The position numbers and the translations under genes were made by a program. Shown piece after piece: positions 1 to 9,321 of a stretch of DNA of 64,000 nt (the first letter of the stretch is position 1; every line of letters begins with the position of its first letter). The notes under the pieces are model-generated. The model searched no databases, was not told where the DNA came from, and saw nothing but the letters and a program-made list of their open reading frames with translations. Origin of the DNA: an uncultured Eubacteriales bacterium (lineage in GTDB: Bacteria > Bacillota > Clostridia > Monoglobales > Monoglobaceae); contig CATWQA010000004.1 of the NCBI GenBank assembly GCA_958352815.1, positions 1-64,000 of the forward strand, given 5' to 3'.

Positions 1-252
1 TATACTATCAAGTATAAATAAAATTACATGGGTATAGTATAAAAGTAAAGTTTTAGTGTTTATGCGGTAGTATGGACAGATTTATCCGCCCAACAATACC
101 AACATCTTTCATCAACTATGTAATGATTATATTTAATTTAAGCTACAATTCCTGTTAATTATATTCTCATATTGGTGTGGCTGTCGCCCACCCTGTTGCG
201 CTCGCCCGACCTCCCCGAGCGCAGGGCGGGCGAACAAAAATAAAATTATGTT
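1..252. repeat. Intergenic repeat modules at left edge
   Basis: No gene is visible. Bases 1-55 carry module G (core GGGTATAGTATAAAA), which recurs in opposite orientation near 29.73 kb and 63.10 kb. Bases about 170-235 carry the GC-rich start of module B (ATTGGTGTGGCTGTCGCCC), also found near 19.58, 35.89 and 53.41 kb. The gap follows the 3' end of the minus-strand GH5 gene; I see no convincing T-tailed terminator. Confidence 0.5.
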
Positions 253-1779
253 TTAAAATTGACTGAATACAAATTTTCCCGATTGGGTCAGGCTGTCGTA
301 TGTAATATTGTTTGGGTCTGTCCCCGGGACAAGGGCGGCGGAGCTCTCATTTTTGTCGCACCAGGACCAGTTCGCCCAGCTTATTCCCCGTATAGCCAAA
401 AAGTTAAGCCACTCCGCTGCGCTGTCTGTGAATATTCCGCCGTTTCCGTCCGCCGCGCTTGTTCCCCATTCGCTGACAAAAATAGGTGCGCCTTTTGACA
501 GGGCATAGTCTATTTTGTTTCTAAGGTCGCTGCCGTGGGTTCCCGCATAAAAGTGACAGGTGTACATTATATTGTTAAAGCTAAGAGGGTCGTCTGCCGC
601 AATGTCCACGTCCTGACTCCATGTGGGAGAGCCCACCAAAATTATTCCGTCAGTATTTTGGCGGATAGCCGATATTACCGCCTCTGCATAGGGCTTGACG
701 TTGCTTCCCCAGCTTATGTTCCCGTTAGGCTCGTTGCAAATCTCATAAATTACGTTTGGCGTATCTCTGTATTTATCTGAAATTTGAGCGAAAAACTCGA
801 TGGCCTCGTTTAGGTGCTTCATAGGGTCGCCGTCACTTAGAATATGCCAGTCGATTATAACATACATATCGTTTTTGACCGCGTTATCCACAGCGTTAAA
901 CACCGCCTGTTTGACGGTTTCACGTTGGGTTATATAGCCGCCCTCCTCTGTGTACATTGCTATGCGGAACAGGTTTGCGCCGCTGTCCGCCACAGTCTTT
1001 ATTGCTTCATAGGAAGTAAATTGGGGGAACCACTGAATACCATGGCTACTCATGCCTCTGAGAACAATGGGTTCGCCCTTTTGGTTCACCAATTGAGTTC
1101 CCGCAACAGACAGTCTGCCGTTTTGGGAAACGCCGCCGCTGATGTAATTCTGCACAGGCGCGGAGGTAGGAGGGGCGGCAACAGAGCTGCCTTTTGCCCT
1201 CATTATGATGGCGCAGGCCTCCGCCCTTGTCAGAAATGCCGTGGGGTTAAAGCGATTGTTTTCATCGCCTGTGAGTATTCCGTTATTGTATGCCCGAACA
1301 ACCAGGTATCCGTACCTGCCTGAAATCTCATTAAAGTCGGCAATGGACGTCATATATTTATAGTATGCGTTGTTTTCATGCTCGTTTTCGGGAATTTTAA
1401 ATGCCAGGTCAATAATTTTGACCGCCATTTGCCGTGTTATGGGCAGGTCATAGTCTGTTTCATATATTTCGTCATAGTCGTACCAGCCCTGAATATAGGC
1501 AAAGCTCATTGTGCCCGAAGCCCAGTGCGCCCCTGTGGGGGAGCTGTTGTTTCCTGTGCAGCGGGCAACAATGCTGATAAACTCGGCGTATGTTATTGTG
1601 TCGTTTGGGCGGAAGCTGCCGTCCTCATAGCCTGTTATCAAGCCCATTTGGGTCATGGCGGCAATATTATCCGCATACCATTCATTTTCAGCCACGTCGG
1701 AAAATGCAAAGGCTGCCACGCTCGTAAAAATCAGGCAGACAGCCGTCAGAGCGGCCGTTAATCTTTTGTATCCTCTCAT
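253..1779 (-). CDS. Secreted GH5 family endoglucanase with N-terminal SLH domains
   Basis: A 508-residue exported glycoside hydrolase that should cleave internal beta-1,4 links in cellulose or related glucans or mannans at the cell surface. Residues 1-25 are a signal peptide. Three S-layer homology (SLH) repeats follow (about 26-75, 84-135 and 140-196), which usually anchor a protein to the pyruvylated cell-wall polymer. A short Pro/Ser/Thr linker leads to a GH5 barrel (about 215-508). The acid/base is Glu350 in NEPNG and the nucleophile is Glu437 in VSEWGTS. The gene starts 5 bases after the GH3 stop codon, with AAGGAAG as ribosome site, so the two are an operon: the endo-enzyme at the surface and the GH3 completing oligosaccharide hydrolysis. 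Family and anchoring are clear; substrate is inferred. Confidence 0.9.
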   Translation of the reverse strand: MRGYKRLTAALTAVCLIFTSVAAFAFSDVAENEWYADNIAAMTQMGLITGYEDGSFRPNDTITYAEFISIVARCTGNNSSPTGAHWASGTMSFAYIQGWYDYDEIYETDYDLPITRQMAVKIIDLAFKIPENEHENNAYYKYMTSIADFNEISGRYGYLVVRAYNNGILTGDENNRFNPTAFLTRAEACAIIMRAKGSSVAAPPTSAPVQNYISGGVSQNGRLSVAGTQLVNQKGEPIVLRGMSSHGIQWFPQFTSYEAIKTVADSGANLFRIAMYTEEGGYITQRETVKQAVFNAVDNAVKNDMYVIIDWHILSDGDPMKHLNEAIEFFAQISDKYRDTPNVIYEICNEPNGNISWGSNVKPYAEAVISAIRQNTDGIILVGSPTWSQDVDIAADDPLSFNNIMYTCHFYAGTHGSDLRNKIDYALSKGAPIFVSEWGTSAADGNGGIFTDSAAEWLNFLAIRGISWANWSWCDKNESSAALVPGTDPNNITYDSLTQSGKFVFSQF

Positions 1780-1784
1780 TATTG

Positions 1785-4166
1785 TTATCTTCCTTTCCCA
1801 AAGGGTCTTGAAATTTTTCTGAATATGCAGGGAAATTCTTTTTTAGTCTCCATACACGGCAGAGTTAAAATGAAGCTTAGGATATTTTCGGCGGCTCTTT
1901 GCAACTCGCCTAAAGTCAAGCTGCCCTCCGCCAGAGCCTTTAGAGTGTTGTCCCCGCCGCTGTTGTTTTCAGGGTCCTTTGATACCATGTAAATATCCGT
2001 GCCGCTGCGAAGCATTGCCGCTGTATTTTCTTTGGTGGGATTTTGAACGTCCGTATCGTTTAGCATCGCCCACCAGTCGGTCATAATAACCCCTTTAAAT
2101 CCAAACTCATTCCGTATAATCTTCACCAGGTCGAAATTTGAGCCGCACCAGTTTCCGTTCAGAGGGTTATACGCCGTCATTATAGCGTTGGGCTCGGACA
2201 GCTCTGTTGCATATTCCAAAGCCCGCAGGTAAATTTCCCGAACAGCCCTTTCCGAGACAACCGAATTGACTGTTTTGCGGTTGGTTTCCTGATTGTTCGC
2301 CGCAAGATGCTTGAGAGTTCCGCTGACGCCCCTTGAGTTAAGTCCTCTGATTGCTGCGGCAGCCATTGCCCCGCTGATGTACGGATCCTCTGAGAAATAC
2401 TCAAAGTTCCTGCCGCAAAGGGGATTTCTGTGTATGTTAAGCCCGGGGCCCAGCAGCAGGTCAACATCATTTTTCAGCATTTCATCGCCTATACAGCTGT
2501 AAATTTCCTGCACCAGCTCCTTGTTCCAGGTTGATGCCAGCATGGTTCCGATTGGCACAAGAGTTGCCTTGTCGCCGTTGTCGAAGCGGAGCCCCGAGGG
2601 GCCGTCGGTGCCTGCGGCGGTGGGTATTCCCAGCCTAATCAAGCTCTTGGAAATTCCGCCGAAAGCCGTTCCCGTGCCCGGGCGAACCCGCTTGCTGCGC
2701 ATTCCCTCACCTCTGACAAGGCAGGCTAAATCCTCTTCGGAGAGCTGGGCTAAAAAGTCTTTCATGGTAACCTTGCCCGACTTCACATCTTTGAGCTTAT
2801 ACCCTCTGTCTCCCGTCTGCTCTATGGCCTTTGGGATTTGGTCTTTTATTCTTTTATTCAGGTCGTACTTCCTTGTGGGAGCCTTCTCCAAAGCGGGCTT
2901 CCCGTTTTTACCACACATTCGCTTAAAGCTTTCGGTTGGCGCAAGGGCAGACTCAAAGCTCCTGATAACAATAGTTTTATCAATATTAAAGCTGAACCTG
3001 CAAAAATCCTTATCGCGCACGTTTTTGCCGATCAGTATTTTATACATTCCCTTTTCCACGCAGCAGCAAAGTCTGCGGTCGTCATAGACCGAAAGGCGGG
3101 ACATGGGTATTTTGAATGTCAGCTCCTGCGTATCTCCGGGAGCCAAAAGCTCGGTTTTTGCAAATTCCGCCAGCTGAATTTTGGGCTTGTTTATTTTCCC
3201 TGAGGGAGGGGAGAAGTATACCTGGACAACCTCTTTCCCCGGGGCGCCGCCCGTGTTTTTAACCGAAACCTTAAAGGTTATTTCTCTGCCGTCCGCCTTA
3301 AAATCAGACGCCTTAATTTTAAATTTTGTGTAGGACAGACCAAACCCGAAGGGGTACATTGCCTTGTCCTTATTAAAGGTTTCAAAATACCTATAACCTA
3401 CGTAAATATCTTCCTCATATATGTTTTTTTCAGGATTGCCGAAGTTTTTAGAGGAGGGATAGTCGGAATAATTATATGCAACAGTGTCCGTCAGCCGTCC
3501 CGAGGGGCATTGGTCGCCGCACAGTATGCTTGCTGCACCTTTGCCGCCTTGCTGCCCTCCTTGCCATATGTATAAAAGTCCGTCAATCCCCAGCTCGTCA
3601 ACCCATGCCGTTTCAATAACGGCAGGCACGTTGAGCAGAACAACAACCTTTTCAAAATGTTTTCTTATGGTTTTGAGCATGGACTTTTCGGAAGCCGTCA
3701 GCAGGTACCCGCCTTCTTGGTTTTTGCTGTCTTGCTCCTCGCCTGCGGTTCTGCCCATAATCACCACGGCAATAGGTGATTTTTTTGCAATCCTTTCCGC
3801 CAGCTTGTGGGTGACAGGCATTTCCTCCTGGAACAAGGGTCGAGACGCCCACTCGCCCTTGCCGGTTTCAATGGGATTTTTCTTGACCCACTTTCTGTAG
3901 ATTTTGGCAAGCTCCTTGTTTACATTGATGCGGGGATTTTCCTCCAGACTGTCAAGAATGTTTAAAATATATTCGGTGTTGACGCTGCCGCCGGAGCCCG
4001 TACCTCCGGGGTTATAGTCAATCTGGCACCTGCCGAACACTGCGATTTTCGCATTCTTTGCAAGCGGGAGAACTCCGTTTTCGTTTTTAAGCAGAACTAT
4101 GCCCTCTGTGGCAGCCTGTTCCGCCGCCAAGGCTGTTTTCTTCATTATGTTTTTTAAACTGTTCAT
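1785..4166 (-). CDS. GH3 beta-glucosidase with swapped domain order
   Basis: A 793-residue family 3 glycoside hydrolase with no signal peptide, so probably a cytoplasmic beta-glucosidase or beta-xylosidase. The usual order is reversed. The alpha/beta sandwich domain comes first (about 15-240, starting at EGIVLLKNENGVLPL), then a fibronectin-like domain (about 270-390), then the TIM barrel (about 450-790) with LGPGLNIHRNPLCGRNFEYF, KHLAANNQE and the nucleophile Asp697 in MTDWWA. This arrangement is known from ruminal Clostridia such as Ruminococcus albus and Butyrivibrio. I chose the ATG at 4166 because AGAAGGTG sits at the right distance. The open frame runs 40 codons further upstream, but that part is repeat DNA (modules B and D). 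First gene of the GH3-GH5 operon. Confidence 0.9.
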   Translation of the reverse strand: MNSLKNIMKKTALAAEQAATEGIVLLKNENGVLPLAKNAKIAVFGRCQIDYNPGGTGSGGSVNTEYILNILDSLEENPRINVNKELAKIYRKWVKKNPIETGKGEWASRPLFQEEMPVTHKLAERIAKKSPIAVVIMGRTAGEEQDSKNQEGGYLLTASEKSMLKTIRKHFEKVVVLLNVPAVIETAWVDELGIDGLLYIWQGGQQGGKGAASILCGDQCPSGRLTDTVAYNYSDYPSSKNFGNPEKNIYEEDIYVGYRYFETFNKDKAMYPFGFGLSYTKFKIKASDFKADGREITFKVSVKNTGGAPGKEVVQVYFSPPSGKINKPKIQLAEFAKTELLAPGDTQELTFKIPMSRLSVYDDRRLCCCVEKGMYKILIGKNVRDKDFCRFSFNIDKTIVIRSFESALAPTESFKRMCGKNGKPALEKAPTRKYDLNKRIKDQIPKAIEQTGDRGYKLKDVKSGKVTMKDFLAQLSEEDLACLVRGEGMRSKRVRPGTGTAFGGISKSLIRLGIPTAAGTDGPSGLRFDNGDKATLVPIGTMLASTWNKELVQEIYSCIGDEMLKNDVDLLLGPGLNIHRNPLCGRNFEYFSEDPYISGAMAAAAIRGLNSRGVSGTLKHLAANNQETNRKTVNSVVSERAVREIYLRALEYATELSEPNAIMTAYNPLNGNWCGSNFDLVKIIRNEFGFKGVIMTDWWAMLNDTDVQNPTKENTAAMLRSGTDIYMVSKDPENNSGGDNTLKALAEGSLTLGELQRAAENILSFILTLPCMETKKEFPCIFRKISRPFGKGR

Positions 4167-4199
4167 AATAAACACCTTCTTTTTAAAATGAATATTTTG

Positions 4200-4487
4200 C
4201 CCTTCGACAGGGCGGTGCGCAAGCACGGTAGGCGGTCTGTGAGCCAACATCTTTGATGTTGGACAGAACTCATTTTTTCGATTCATATAAAGTGGGAAAT
4301 GTCAATAACAGCCCTTAGTTGTCGCCGACAGGGCGCAACAGGGCGGGCGACAGCCGCACCACTGTTAGAATAATTATTATACGGGATAATTTGCAATGTA
4401 TCCGCGCCTGCGCGCCTCACGTGTCGCCTGCGGCGACCTGCCGTGCTTGCTTGCCGCATTTTGCTAAATGTGGCATAAAATATTCCA
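4200..4487 (-). repeat. Long 5' leader of the GH3-GH5 operon built of repeat modules
   Basis: Between the promoter at 4493-4521 and the GH3 start lies an untranslated leader of about 320 bases. It holds a module B copy in reverse (about 4241-4365) with hairpin CCAACAT-CTTTG-ATGTTGG at 4244-4262, a module D copy at about 4403-4455 (CGCGCCTCACGTG and CCGTGCTTGCTTGCC), and a fragment of D at 4219-4236. The repeats are therefore transcribed here. Confidence 0.6.
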
Positions 4488-4492
4488 ATTTC

Positions 4493-4521
4493 ATTATAAA
4501 ACAGCGGCGCTTTTATGTCAA
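4493..4521 (-). promoter_or_regulatory. Sigma-A promoter of the GH3-GH5 operon
   Basis: Read on the minus strand: TTGACA (4521-4516), a 17-base spacer, TATAAT (4498-4493). Both hexamers match consensus exactly. Confidence 0.75.
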
Positions 4522-4676
4522 TTTATTGTTGCGATATTTTTTGCGGTTTTATGACAAAAAATATAATTTATATAGATTTATAAGGGTGATGTATCAAAAT
4601 AATATAAAATAATTCCTAAACGGTAATTTATACAATTTTTTTAGATATATCAAATCAATATTAGTAGAAATTAAGG

Positions 4677-4705
4677 TTGACATTTGGGAAAATCGGGAAT
4701 ATACT
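4677..4705 (+). promoter_or_regulatory. Sigma-A promoter of the atp operon
   Basis: TTGACA (4677-4682), a 17-base spacer, TATACT (4700-4705). The leader to atpB is about 140 bases and has an inverted repeat AAGAATTGA (4712-4720) / TCAATTCTT (4749-4757) of unknown meaning. Confidence 0.75.
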
Positions 4706-4850
4706 AATCACAAGAATTGAGGTTGTCAAGGATGAATAAGACTTCGGTTCAATTCTTACAATACAATAGACAAGGAAAATCAATGGTGATTTACGTTTGC
4801 CTATGATTTTTTTTGTTGCTTAAAATCAGCAGTAAAGGATGGTGAGGATA

Positions 4851-5540
4851 GTGGGTGACATTTCAAGCGAGCTGTACGCAATGCTAAACGAGACAAAAAT
4901 CGCCTTTACCATACCGATTTTCGGCGGAGTTCCCGTTCCCCAGTCGGTGGTTATAACCTGGGGCATAATGGGAGTTCTGGTGCTGTTTTGCATAATTTTT
5001 GTCCGAGGGCTTAAGCTTGTTCCCGGGCGTATGCAGATGGTTCTGGAAATGTTTGTTGGCTTTGTGTATGACTTCTTCACGGACATCTTAGGGGAAAAGG
5101 GCAGGAAGTACATCCCGTATCTGGGGACGGTTCTGATATATATCGGCTGTTCCAACATTGTGGGGCTTTTCGGATTGACCCCGCCCACCAAGGACTTAAA
5201 CGTAACCGCAGGGCTTGCTATAATGAGCATAATTCTGGTTGAGGCCGCCGGGATAAACGCCAAGGGCGTAGGCGGCTGGCTCAAGGGGTTTGCACAGCCT
5301 ATGGCGTTTATAACGCCGCTGAATGTTATGGAGATTATCATAAAACCCTTGTCCCTGTGTATGCGTCTGTTCGGAAACGTGCTGGGTGCATTTGTTATCA
5401 TGGAGCTCATAAAGATGGTTGTTCCGGCAGTTGTGCCCGTGGCGTTCAGCTTTTACTTTGATATATTCGACGGGCTTTTGCAGGCGTACGTGTTCGTATT
5501 TCTGACGGCGCTGTACATTCAGGAAGCTATAGAAGCGTAA
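4851..5540 (+). CDS. atpB: F1Fo ATP synthase subunit a
   Basis: A 229-residue integral membrane subunit that forms the two half channels for the coupling ion next to the c ring. Several membrane segments are visible, and the essential stator arginine is Arg172 in the family signature SLCMRLFGN. I prefer the GTG at 4851, preceded by AAAGGA and GGTGA. The in-frame ATG at 4839 abuts AAAGG with no spacing and would add four residues. It is the first gene of an eight-gene operon in the classical order B-E-F-H-A-G-D-C; no atpI is present upstream. Confidence 0.93.
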   Translation: MGDISSELYAMLNETKIAFTIPIFGGVPVPQSVVITWGIMGVLVLFCIIFVRGLKLVPGRMQMVLEMFVGFVYDFFTDILGEKGRKYIPYLGTVLIYIGCSNIVGLFGLTPPTKDLNVTAGLAIMSIILVEAAGINAKGVGGWLKGFAQPMAFITPLNVMEIIIKPLSLCMRLFGNVLGAFVIMELIKMVVPAVVPVAFSFYFDIFDGLLQAYVFVFLTALYIQEAIEA

Positions 5541-5598
5541 AGTGAAAAAAATTCAACTACAATAATATAATTACTTAAAACCAAAGGAGATGTTTTTA

Positions 5599-5823
5599 AT
5601 GGGAGCATTAATAGCGATAGGAGCAGGTATAGCAGCGCTTACAGGCGTGGGCGCAGGTATTGGTATAGGTATTGCAACCTCAAAGGCAACCGAGGCAATA
5701 GCAAGGCAGCCGGAGGCAAAGGGCGATATTAACAAGGCGCTTCTGCTGGGCTGTGCTCTTGCTGAGGCAACCGCTATTTACGGCTTCGTCATTGCCATTA
5801 TGATTATCCTGTTCCTGGGATAG
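5599..5823 (+). CDS. atpE: F1Fo ATP synthase subunit c, proton-type
   Basis: A 74-residue two-helix hairpin that forms the rotor ring. The polar loop ARQPEA (35-40) contacts subunits gamma and epsilon. The ion-binding carboxylate is Glu56 in CALAEATAIYG. In sodium-binding rotors such as Ilyobacter tartaricus, helix 1 carries a Gln and the Glu is followed by Ser-Thr. Here these positions are Ile23 and Ala57-Thr58, which argues for proton coupling. The start is the ATG at 5599, nine bases after AAAGGAG; the ATG at 5590 overlaps the ribosome site. Confidence 0.95.
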   Translation: MGALIAIGAGIAALTGVGAGIGIGIATSKATEAIARQPEAKGDINKALLLGCALAEATAIYGFVIAIMIILFLG

Positions 5824-5850
5824 TTTTAAATATGACGGAGGTCGATACAG

Positions 5851-6330
5851 ATGCTTAATTTAAACTGGAACATAATCTGGACCTTTGTAAATATAATTGT
5901 TCTGTTCGCGTTGCTTAAGATATTTTTGTTCAAGCCTGTTTCTCAAATGATAGAGAAGCGGCAAAAGGTGATTAAAAATTCGCTTGACAGAGCCGCCGTA
6001 GCAAAGAAGGAAGCGTCTGCGCTCCGCGCGGCGTATTCTCAAAAGCTGCAAGAGGCAGACAGAGACGCGGACAGTATTATAGAAAATGCAAAGTCTGAGG
6101 CAAGGGTTCAGCGTGAAAAAATAATAGACAAGGCAGTTCAAGAAGCGGACGAAATCGTTAAGGATGCGGAGAAGCAGATTGAAGTGGAAAAGCAGCGTAC
6201 AATCGAGGACGCCCGCTTGGAAATTGCGGACGTTGCCCTTATGGCGGCAAAGAGAGCCATGGAAGAAGGAGATATTTCCGTGGGCGCTATGGAGAGCTTT
6301 GTAAGTCAGGTGGGTGACTCTGATGAATGA
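5851..6330 (+). CDS. atpF: F1Fo ATP synthase subunit b
   Basis: A 159-residue peripheral-stalk subunit. One membrane helix near residues 8-25 is followed by a long charged heptad-rich coiled coil (about 30-140) that links Fo to the delta subunit on F1. Ribosome site GGAGGT stands ten bases before the ATG. The 3' end overlaps the start of atpH by eight bases, which suggests translational coupling. Confidence 0.95.
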   Translation: MLNLNWNIIWTFVNIIVLFALLKIFLFKPVSQMIEKRQKVIKNSLDRAAVAKKEASALRAAYSQKLQEADRDADSIIENAKSEARVQREKIIDKAVQEADEIVKDAEKQIEVEKQRTIEDARLEIADVALMAAKRAMEEGDISVGAMESFVSQVGDSDE

Positions 6331-6835
6331 GGTTGTAACGAGATGCGCCCTTAACTATGGTGAGGCTCTGTTTTCGGTGTGCCCCGACATTAATAAGGCG
6401 GAGGCGGCATTTGAAGTCCTTTCGGTTTCGGAGCTGACCGACGCCCTGTCAAACCCCGCCGTCAGTCTTGAAGAAAAGTATAGTGTGGTTGACAGGCTGT
6501 TTGACAGCAGCGCGGCGGGAACCGTAAAGATGATATGCAAAAACTGCGACTATCAGGTTTTTGCAGCTTTGAGACCCGCCTATAGGGCCGTGTGGAATTA
6601 TCACAATTCCGTGGTTGAGGGGCTGCTGGAATACGTAAAGGAGCCGAAGCCGGAGGAGCTTGACAGGCTGAAAAAGACCCTTGCGAAGAAGTACGGCGTG
6701 AACTCCGTTGAGCTGAGGCTTGCGGAAAAGAAAGAGCTTATAAAGGGCTACAGACTAAAGATAAACGACAGGATTTATGACAGCAGCGCCTTGTCTTTCC
6801 TGAACAGAATGTATGGCGCACTGGTTCGGAGGTGA
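6323..6835 (+). CDS. atpH: F1Fo ATP synthase subunit delta
   Basis: A 170-residue OSCP/delta subunit that caps F1 and binds the b stalk. The N-terminal helical bundle (about 1-110) and the C-terminal segment with the conserved LKKTLAKKYG and LIKGYRLKIND stretches fit the family. I use the ATG at 6323, nine bases after AGGTGG; a GTG three codons upstream is too close to that site. The gene overlaps atpF and stops four bases before atpA. Confidence 0.92.
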   Translation: MNEVVTRCALNYGEALFSVCPDINKAEAAFEVLSVSELTDALSNPAVSLEEKYSVVDRLFDSSAAGTVKMICKNCDYQVFAALRPAYRAVWNYHNSVVEGLLEYVKEPKPEELDRLKKTLAKKYGVNSVELRLAEKKELIKGYRLKINDRIYDSSALSFLNRMYGALVRR

Positions 6836-6839
6836 GATA

Positions 6840-8384
6840 ATGGGAAGCATAAAAACAAGTGATGTTATTTCGGTTCTGAAAGAGGAAATCAGCAATTTTG
6901 ACTCTAAGATGCTTGTTGAGGATGTGGGAACCATAATCGCTATGGGTGACGGCATTGTAACGGTGTACGGCTTGAGCAACGCTATGTACGGCGAGATGGT
7001 TGAGTTTGAAACAGGGGTCAAGGGCATGGTTCAGGGACTTGAGGAGCAGACGGTAAGCTGCGTCCTGCTGGGCAGCGAGCATGGGCTTCATGAGGGCTCA
7101 AGGGTAAAGTGCACAGGCAAGCGGGCAGGCGTTCCCGTAGGCGAAAACCTGATTGGCAGGGTGGTTGACGCCATAGGCGCTCCCATAGACGGCATGGGCG
7201 AAATAGAGCCGGCGGACTTCTATCCCATTGAAAACCCGGCTCCGGGAGTGATTGAGAGGCAGCCCGTAAACGTGCCCATGGAGACCGGAATATTGGCGAT
7301 AGACAGCATGTTCCCCATAGGTCGGGGACAGCGTGAGCTTATAATAGGGGACAGGCAGACGGGAAAGACCTCTATTGCCATTGACACAATAGTAAACCAA
7401 AAGGGAAAAGATGTTATATGTATATATGTGGCCATAGGTCAGAAGTCGTCCACTGTAGCTAAATTGGTGAACGACCTTAAAAAGTCGGGGGCTATGGATT
7501 ACACAATAGTAGTTTCCGCCTTTGCGGGAGATATGGCGTCAATGCAGTATATAGCCCCGTATTCGGGAACGGCTATGGCAGAGTATTTTATGTATAAGGG
7601 CAAGGATGTTCTGATTGTGTATGACGACCTGTCAAAGCACGCCGTTGCCTACAGAGCAATGTCCCTGCTTCTGGAGAGACCTCCCGGCAGAGAGGCGTAT
7701 CCCGGAGACGTTTTCTACCTTCATTCAAGACTGCTTGAGCGTTCAAGCCGCCTTGACGAGGCGCACGGCGGAGGCTCCATAACGGCGCTGCCCATAATCG
7801 AAACCCAGGCGGGAGACGTTTCGGCGTACATTCCCACAAACGTTATTTCCATAACCGACGGTCAGATTTTCTTGGAGAGCGATTTGTTCTTCTCGGGTAA
7901 CCGCCCGGCTGTCAATGTGGGCTTGTCCGTATCCCGTGTGGGCGGAGCGGCTCAAACAAAGGCAATGAAAAAGGTTGCGGGAACCCTGCGTATTGATTTG
8001 GCGCAGTACCGCGAGATGGAGGTCTTTACCCAGTTCAGCGCGGAGCTTGACTCCGCAACAAAAGAACTGCTGGACACGGGCGACAGGATTATGGAGCTGC
8101 TGAAGCAGCCGCTGCTTAACCCTATGCCCCTGAGCACACAGGTAATTCTTCTGGTTGCCAGCAAGAACAAGCTGCTCCTTGATATTCCCACAGATGAGAT
8201 TAAGAATTTTAAGAAAGAGCTCATTGAGTATATTGAGAAATATTCTCCGAGTATTATTCAGTCTATTGACGAGACAAAGGTTTTGAGCGATGACGCGGAG
8301 AAGCGCATTATCAGCCTGTGCAAGAGCATGAAGGACGAAAAATACAGAAAGACGGAGAATGAGGCGGAGCTCTCCGAGGAGTAG
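6840..8384 (+). CDS. atpA: F1Fo ATP synthase subunit alpha
   Basis: A 514-residue non-catalytic nucleotide-binding subunit of F1. The P-loop GDRQTGKT and the SRVGGAAQ segment with the arginine finger that completes the catalytic site on beta are both present. The start at 6840 follows a perfect GGAGGTGA that overlaps the atpH stop. The ATG nine codons upstream lies inside atpH and lacks a ribosome site. Length is normal for the family. Confidence 0.97.
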   Translation: MGSIKTSDVISVLKEEISNFDSKMLVEDVGTIIAMGDGIVTVYGLSNAMYGEMVEFETGVKGMVQGLEEQTVSCVLLGSEHGLHEGSRVKCTGKRAGVPVGENLIGRVVDAIGAPIDGMGEIEPADFYPIENPAPGVIERQPVNVPMETGILAIDSMFPIGRGQRELIIGDRQTGKTSIAIDTIVNQKGKDVICIYVAIGQKSSTVAKLVNDLKKSGAMDYTIVVSAFAGDMASMQYIAPYSGTAMAEYFMYKGKDVLIVYDDLSKHAVAYRAMSLLLERPPGREAYPGDVFYLHSRLLERSSRLDEAHGGGSITALPIIETQAGDVSAYIPTNVISITDGQIFLESDLFFSGNRPAVNVGLSVSRVGGAAQTKAMKKVAGTLRIDLAQYREMEVFTQFSAELDSATKELLDTGDRIMELLKQPLLNPMPLSTQVILLVASKNKLLLDIPTDEIKNFKKELIEYIEKYSPSIIQSIDETKVLSDDAEKRIISLCKSMKDEKYRKTENEAELSEE

Positions 8385-8391
8385 GTGGACT

Positions 8392-9282
8392 ATGGCGAAC
8401 ATCAGTGAAATAAAGGGGAGAAAGAAAAGCGTTAATGATATAATGAAAATTACCAACGCTATGTATCTCATATCCTCTTCAAAGATGAAAAAGGCAAAAA
8501 AGCAGCTTGATGATACGGAGGACTACTTTCATACGCTGCAGCAGACCATTGCTCATATATTAAAGCACACTCCTCACACGAGCAACGCGTATTTTCACCG
8601 CAGAGAGAACATTCCTGCCGAAAAGCGTAAAAAGGGTTACCTGATTATCACCGGTGACAAGGGGCTTTGCGGAGCCTATAATCATAATGTGCTGAAGCTT
8701 GCGGAGGAGGAAATTTCAAAGGGCGGAGAGATAAAGCTGTTTATAATAGGTCAGGTGGGAAGAATGTATTTCTCTCGGAAAGGCATACCCTGCGAGGACT
8801 ACTTTAGGTATACAGCTCAAAACCCCACCATGTACCGTTCCAGGGAAATTTCCGAAATACTGCTCCAAAAGTTTATAGATGAGGAGCTTGACGACCTTTA
8901 TGTTATATATACGGATATGCCTACGGCAATGACCGAGGTTCCCAAGGTTTTACAGATACTCCCGGTTCGGCGGGAGAAATTCAGCAACCTGAAAAATTCC
9001 GGGCAAATGCACATTCACCATACGGCAACCTTTGACCCGTCGCCTATGGTGGTTATGGATCACCTTGTTCCCAACTATGTAAACGGCTTGCTGTACGGAG
9101 CTATGGTTGAGGCGTTTGCGGCGGAGCAGCACGCGAGAATGACGGCGATGGACTCTGCCACCAAAAGCGCAAAGGATATGCTGCACGACCTTGACCTTGC
9201 GTATAACAGGGCAAGGCAGGCGGGAATAACTCAGGAAATAACCGAGGTTGTCAGCGGCGCGAAAAACCGCACAAAACGCTGA
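8392..9282 (+). CDS. atpG: F1Fo ATP synthase subunit gamma
   Basis: A 296-residue central-shaft subunit. The N-terminal helix begins with the typical ANISEIKGRKKSVNDIMKIT and the C-terminal helix ends in ITQEITEVVSGA; the two form the coiled coil that rotates inside the alpha-beta hexamer. The middle is a Rossmann-like domain with the conserved GDKGLCGAYN. The start at 8392 follows AGGTGG. Twelve upstream in-frame codons overlap the atpA 3' end and are ignored. Confidence 0.96.
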   Translation: MANISEIKGRKKSVNDIMKITNAMYLISSSKMKKAKKQLDDTEDYFHTLQQTIAHILKHTPHTSNAYFHRRENIPAEKRKKGYLIITGDKGLCGAYNHNVLKLAEEEISKGGEIKLFIIGQVGRMYFSRKGIPCEDYFRYTAQNPTMYRSREISEILLQKFIDEELDDLYVIYTDMPTAMTEVPKVLQILPVRREKFSNLKNSGQMHIHHTATFDPSPMVVMDHLVPNYVNGLLYGAMVEAFAAEQHARMTAMDSATKSAKDMLHDLDLAYNRARQAGITQEITEVVSGAKNRTKR

Positions 9283-9321
9283 TAATCGGCATAACAGTCA
9301 GATTAGGAGGTAAATCCAATT

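Noticed and set aside
4167..4286. A 40-codon N-terminal extension of the GH3 enzyme
   Set aside because: It is repeat DNA (modules B and D) and lacks the ribosome site found before the ATG at 4166.
5599..5823. Sodium-binding c subunit
   Set aside because: The Gln and Ser ligands of the sodium motif are Ile and Ala.
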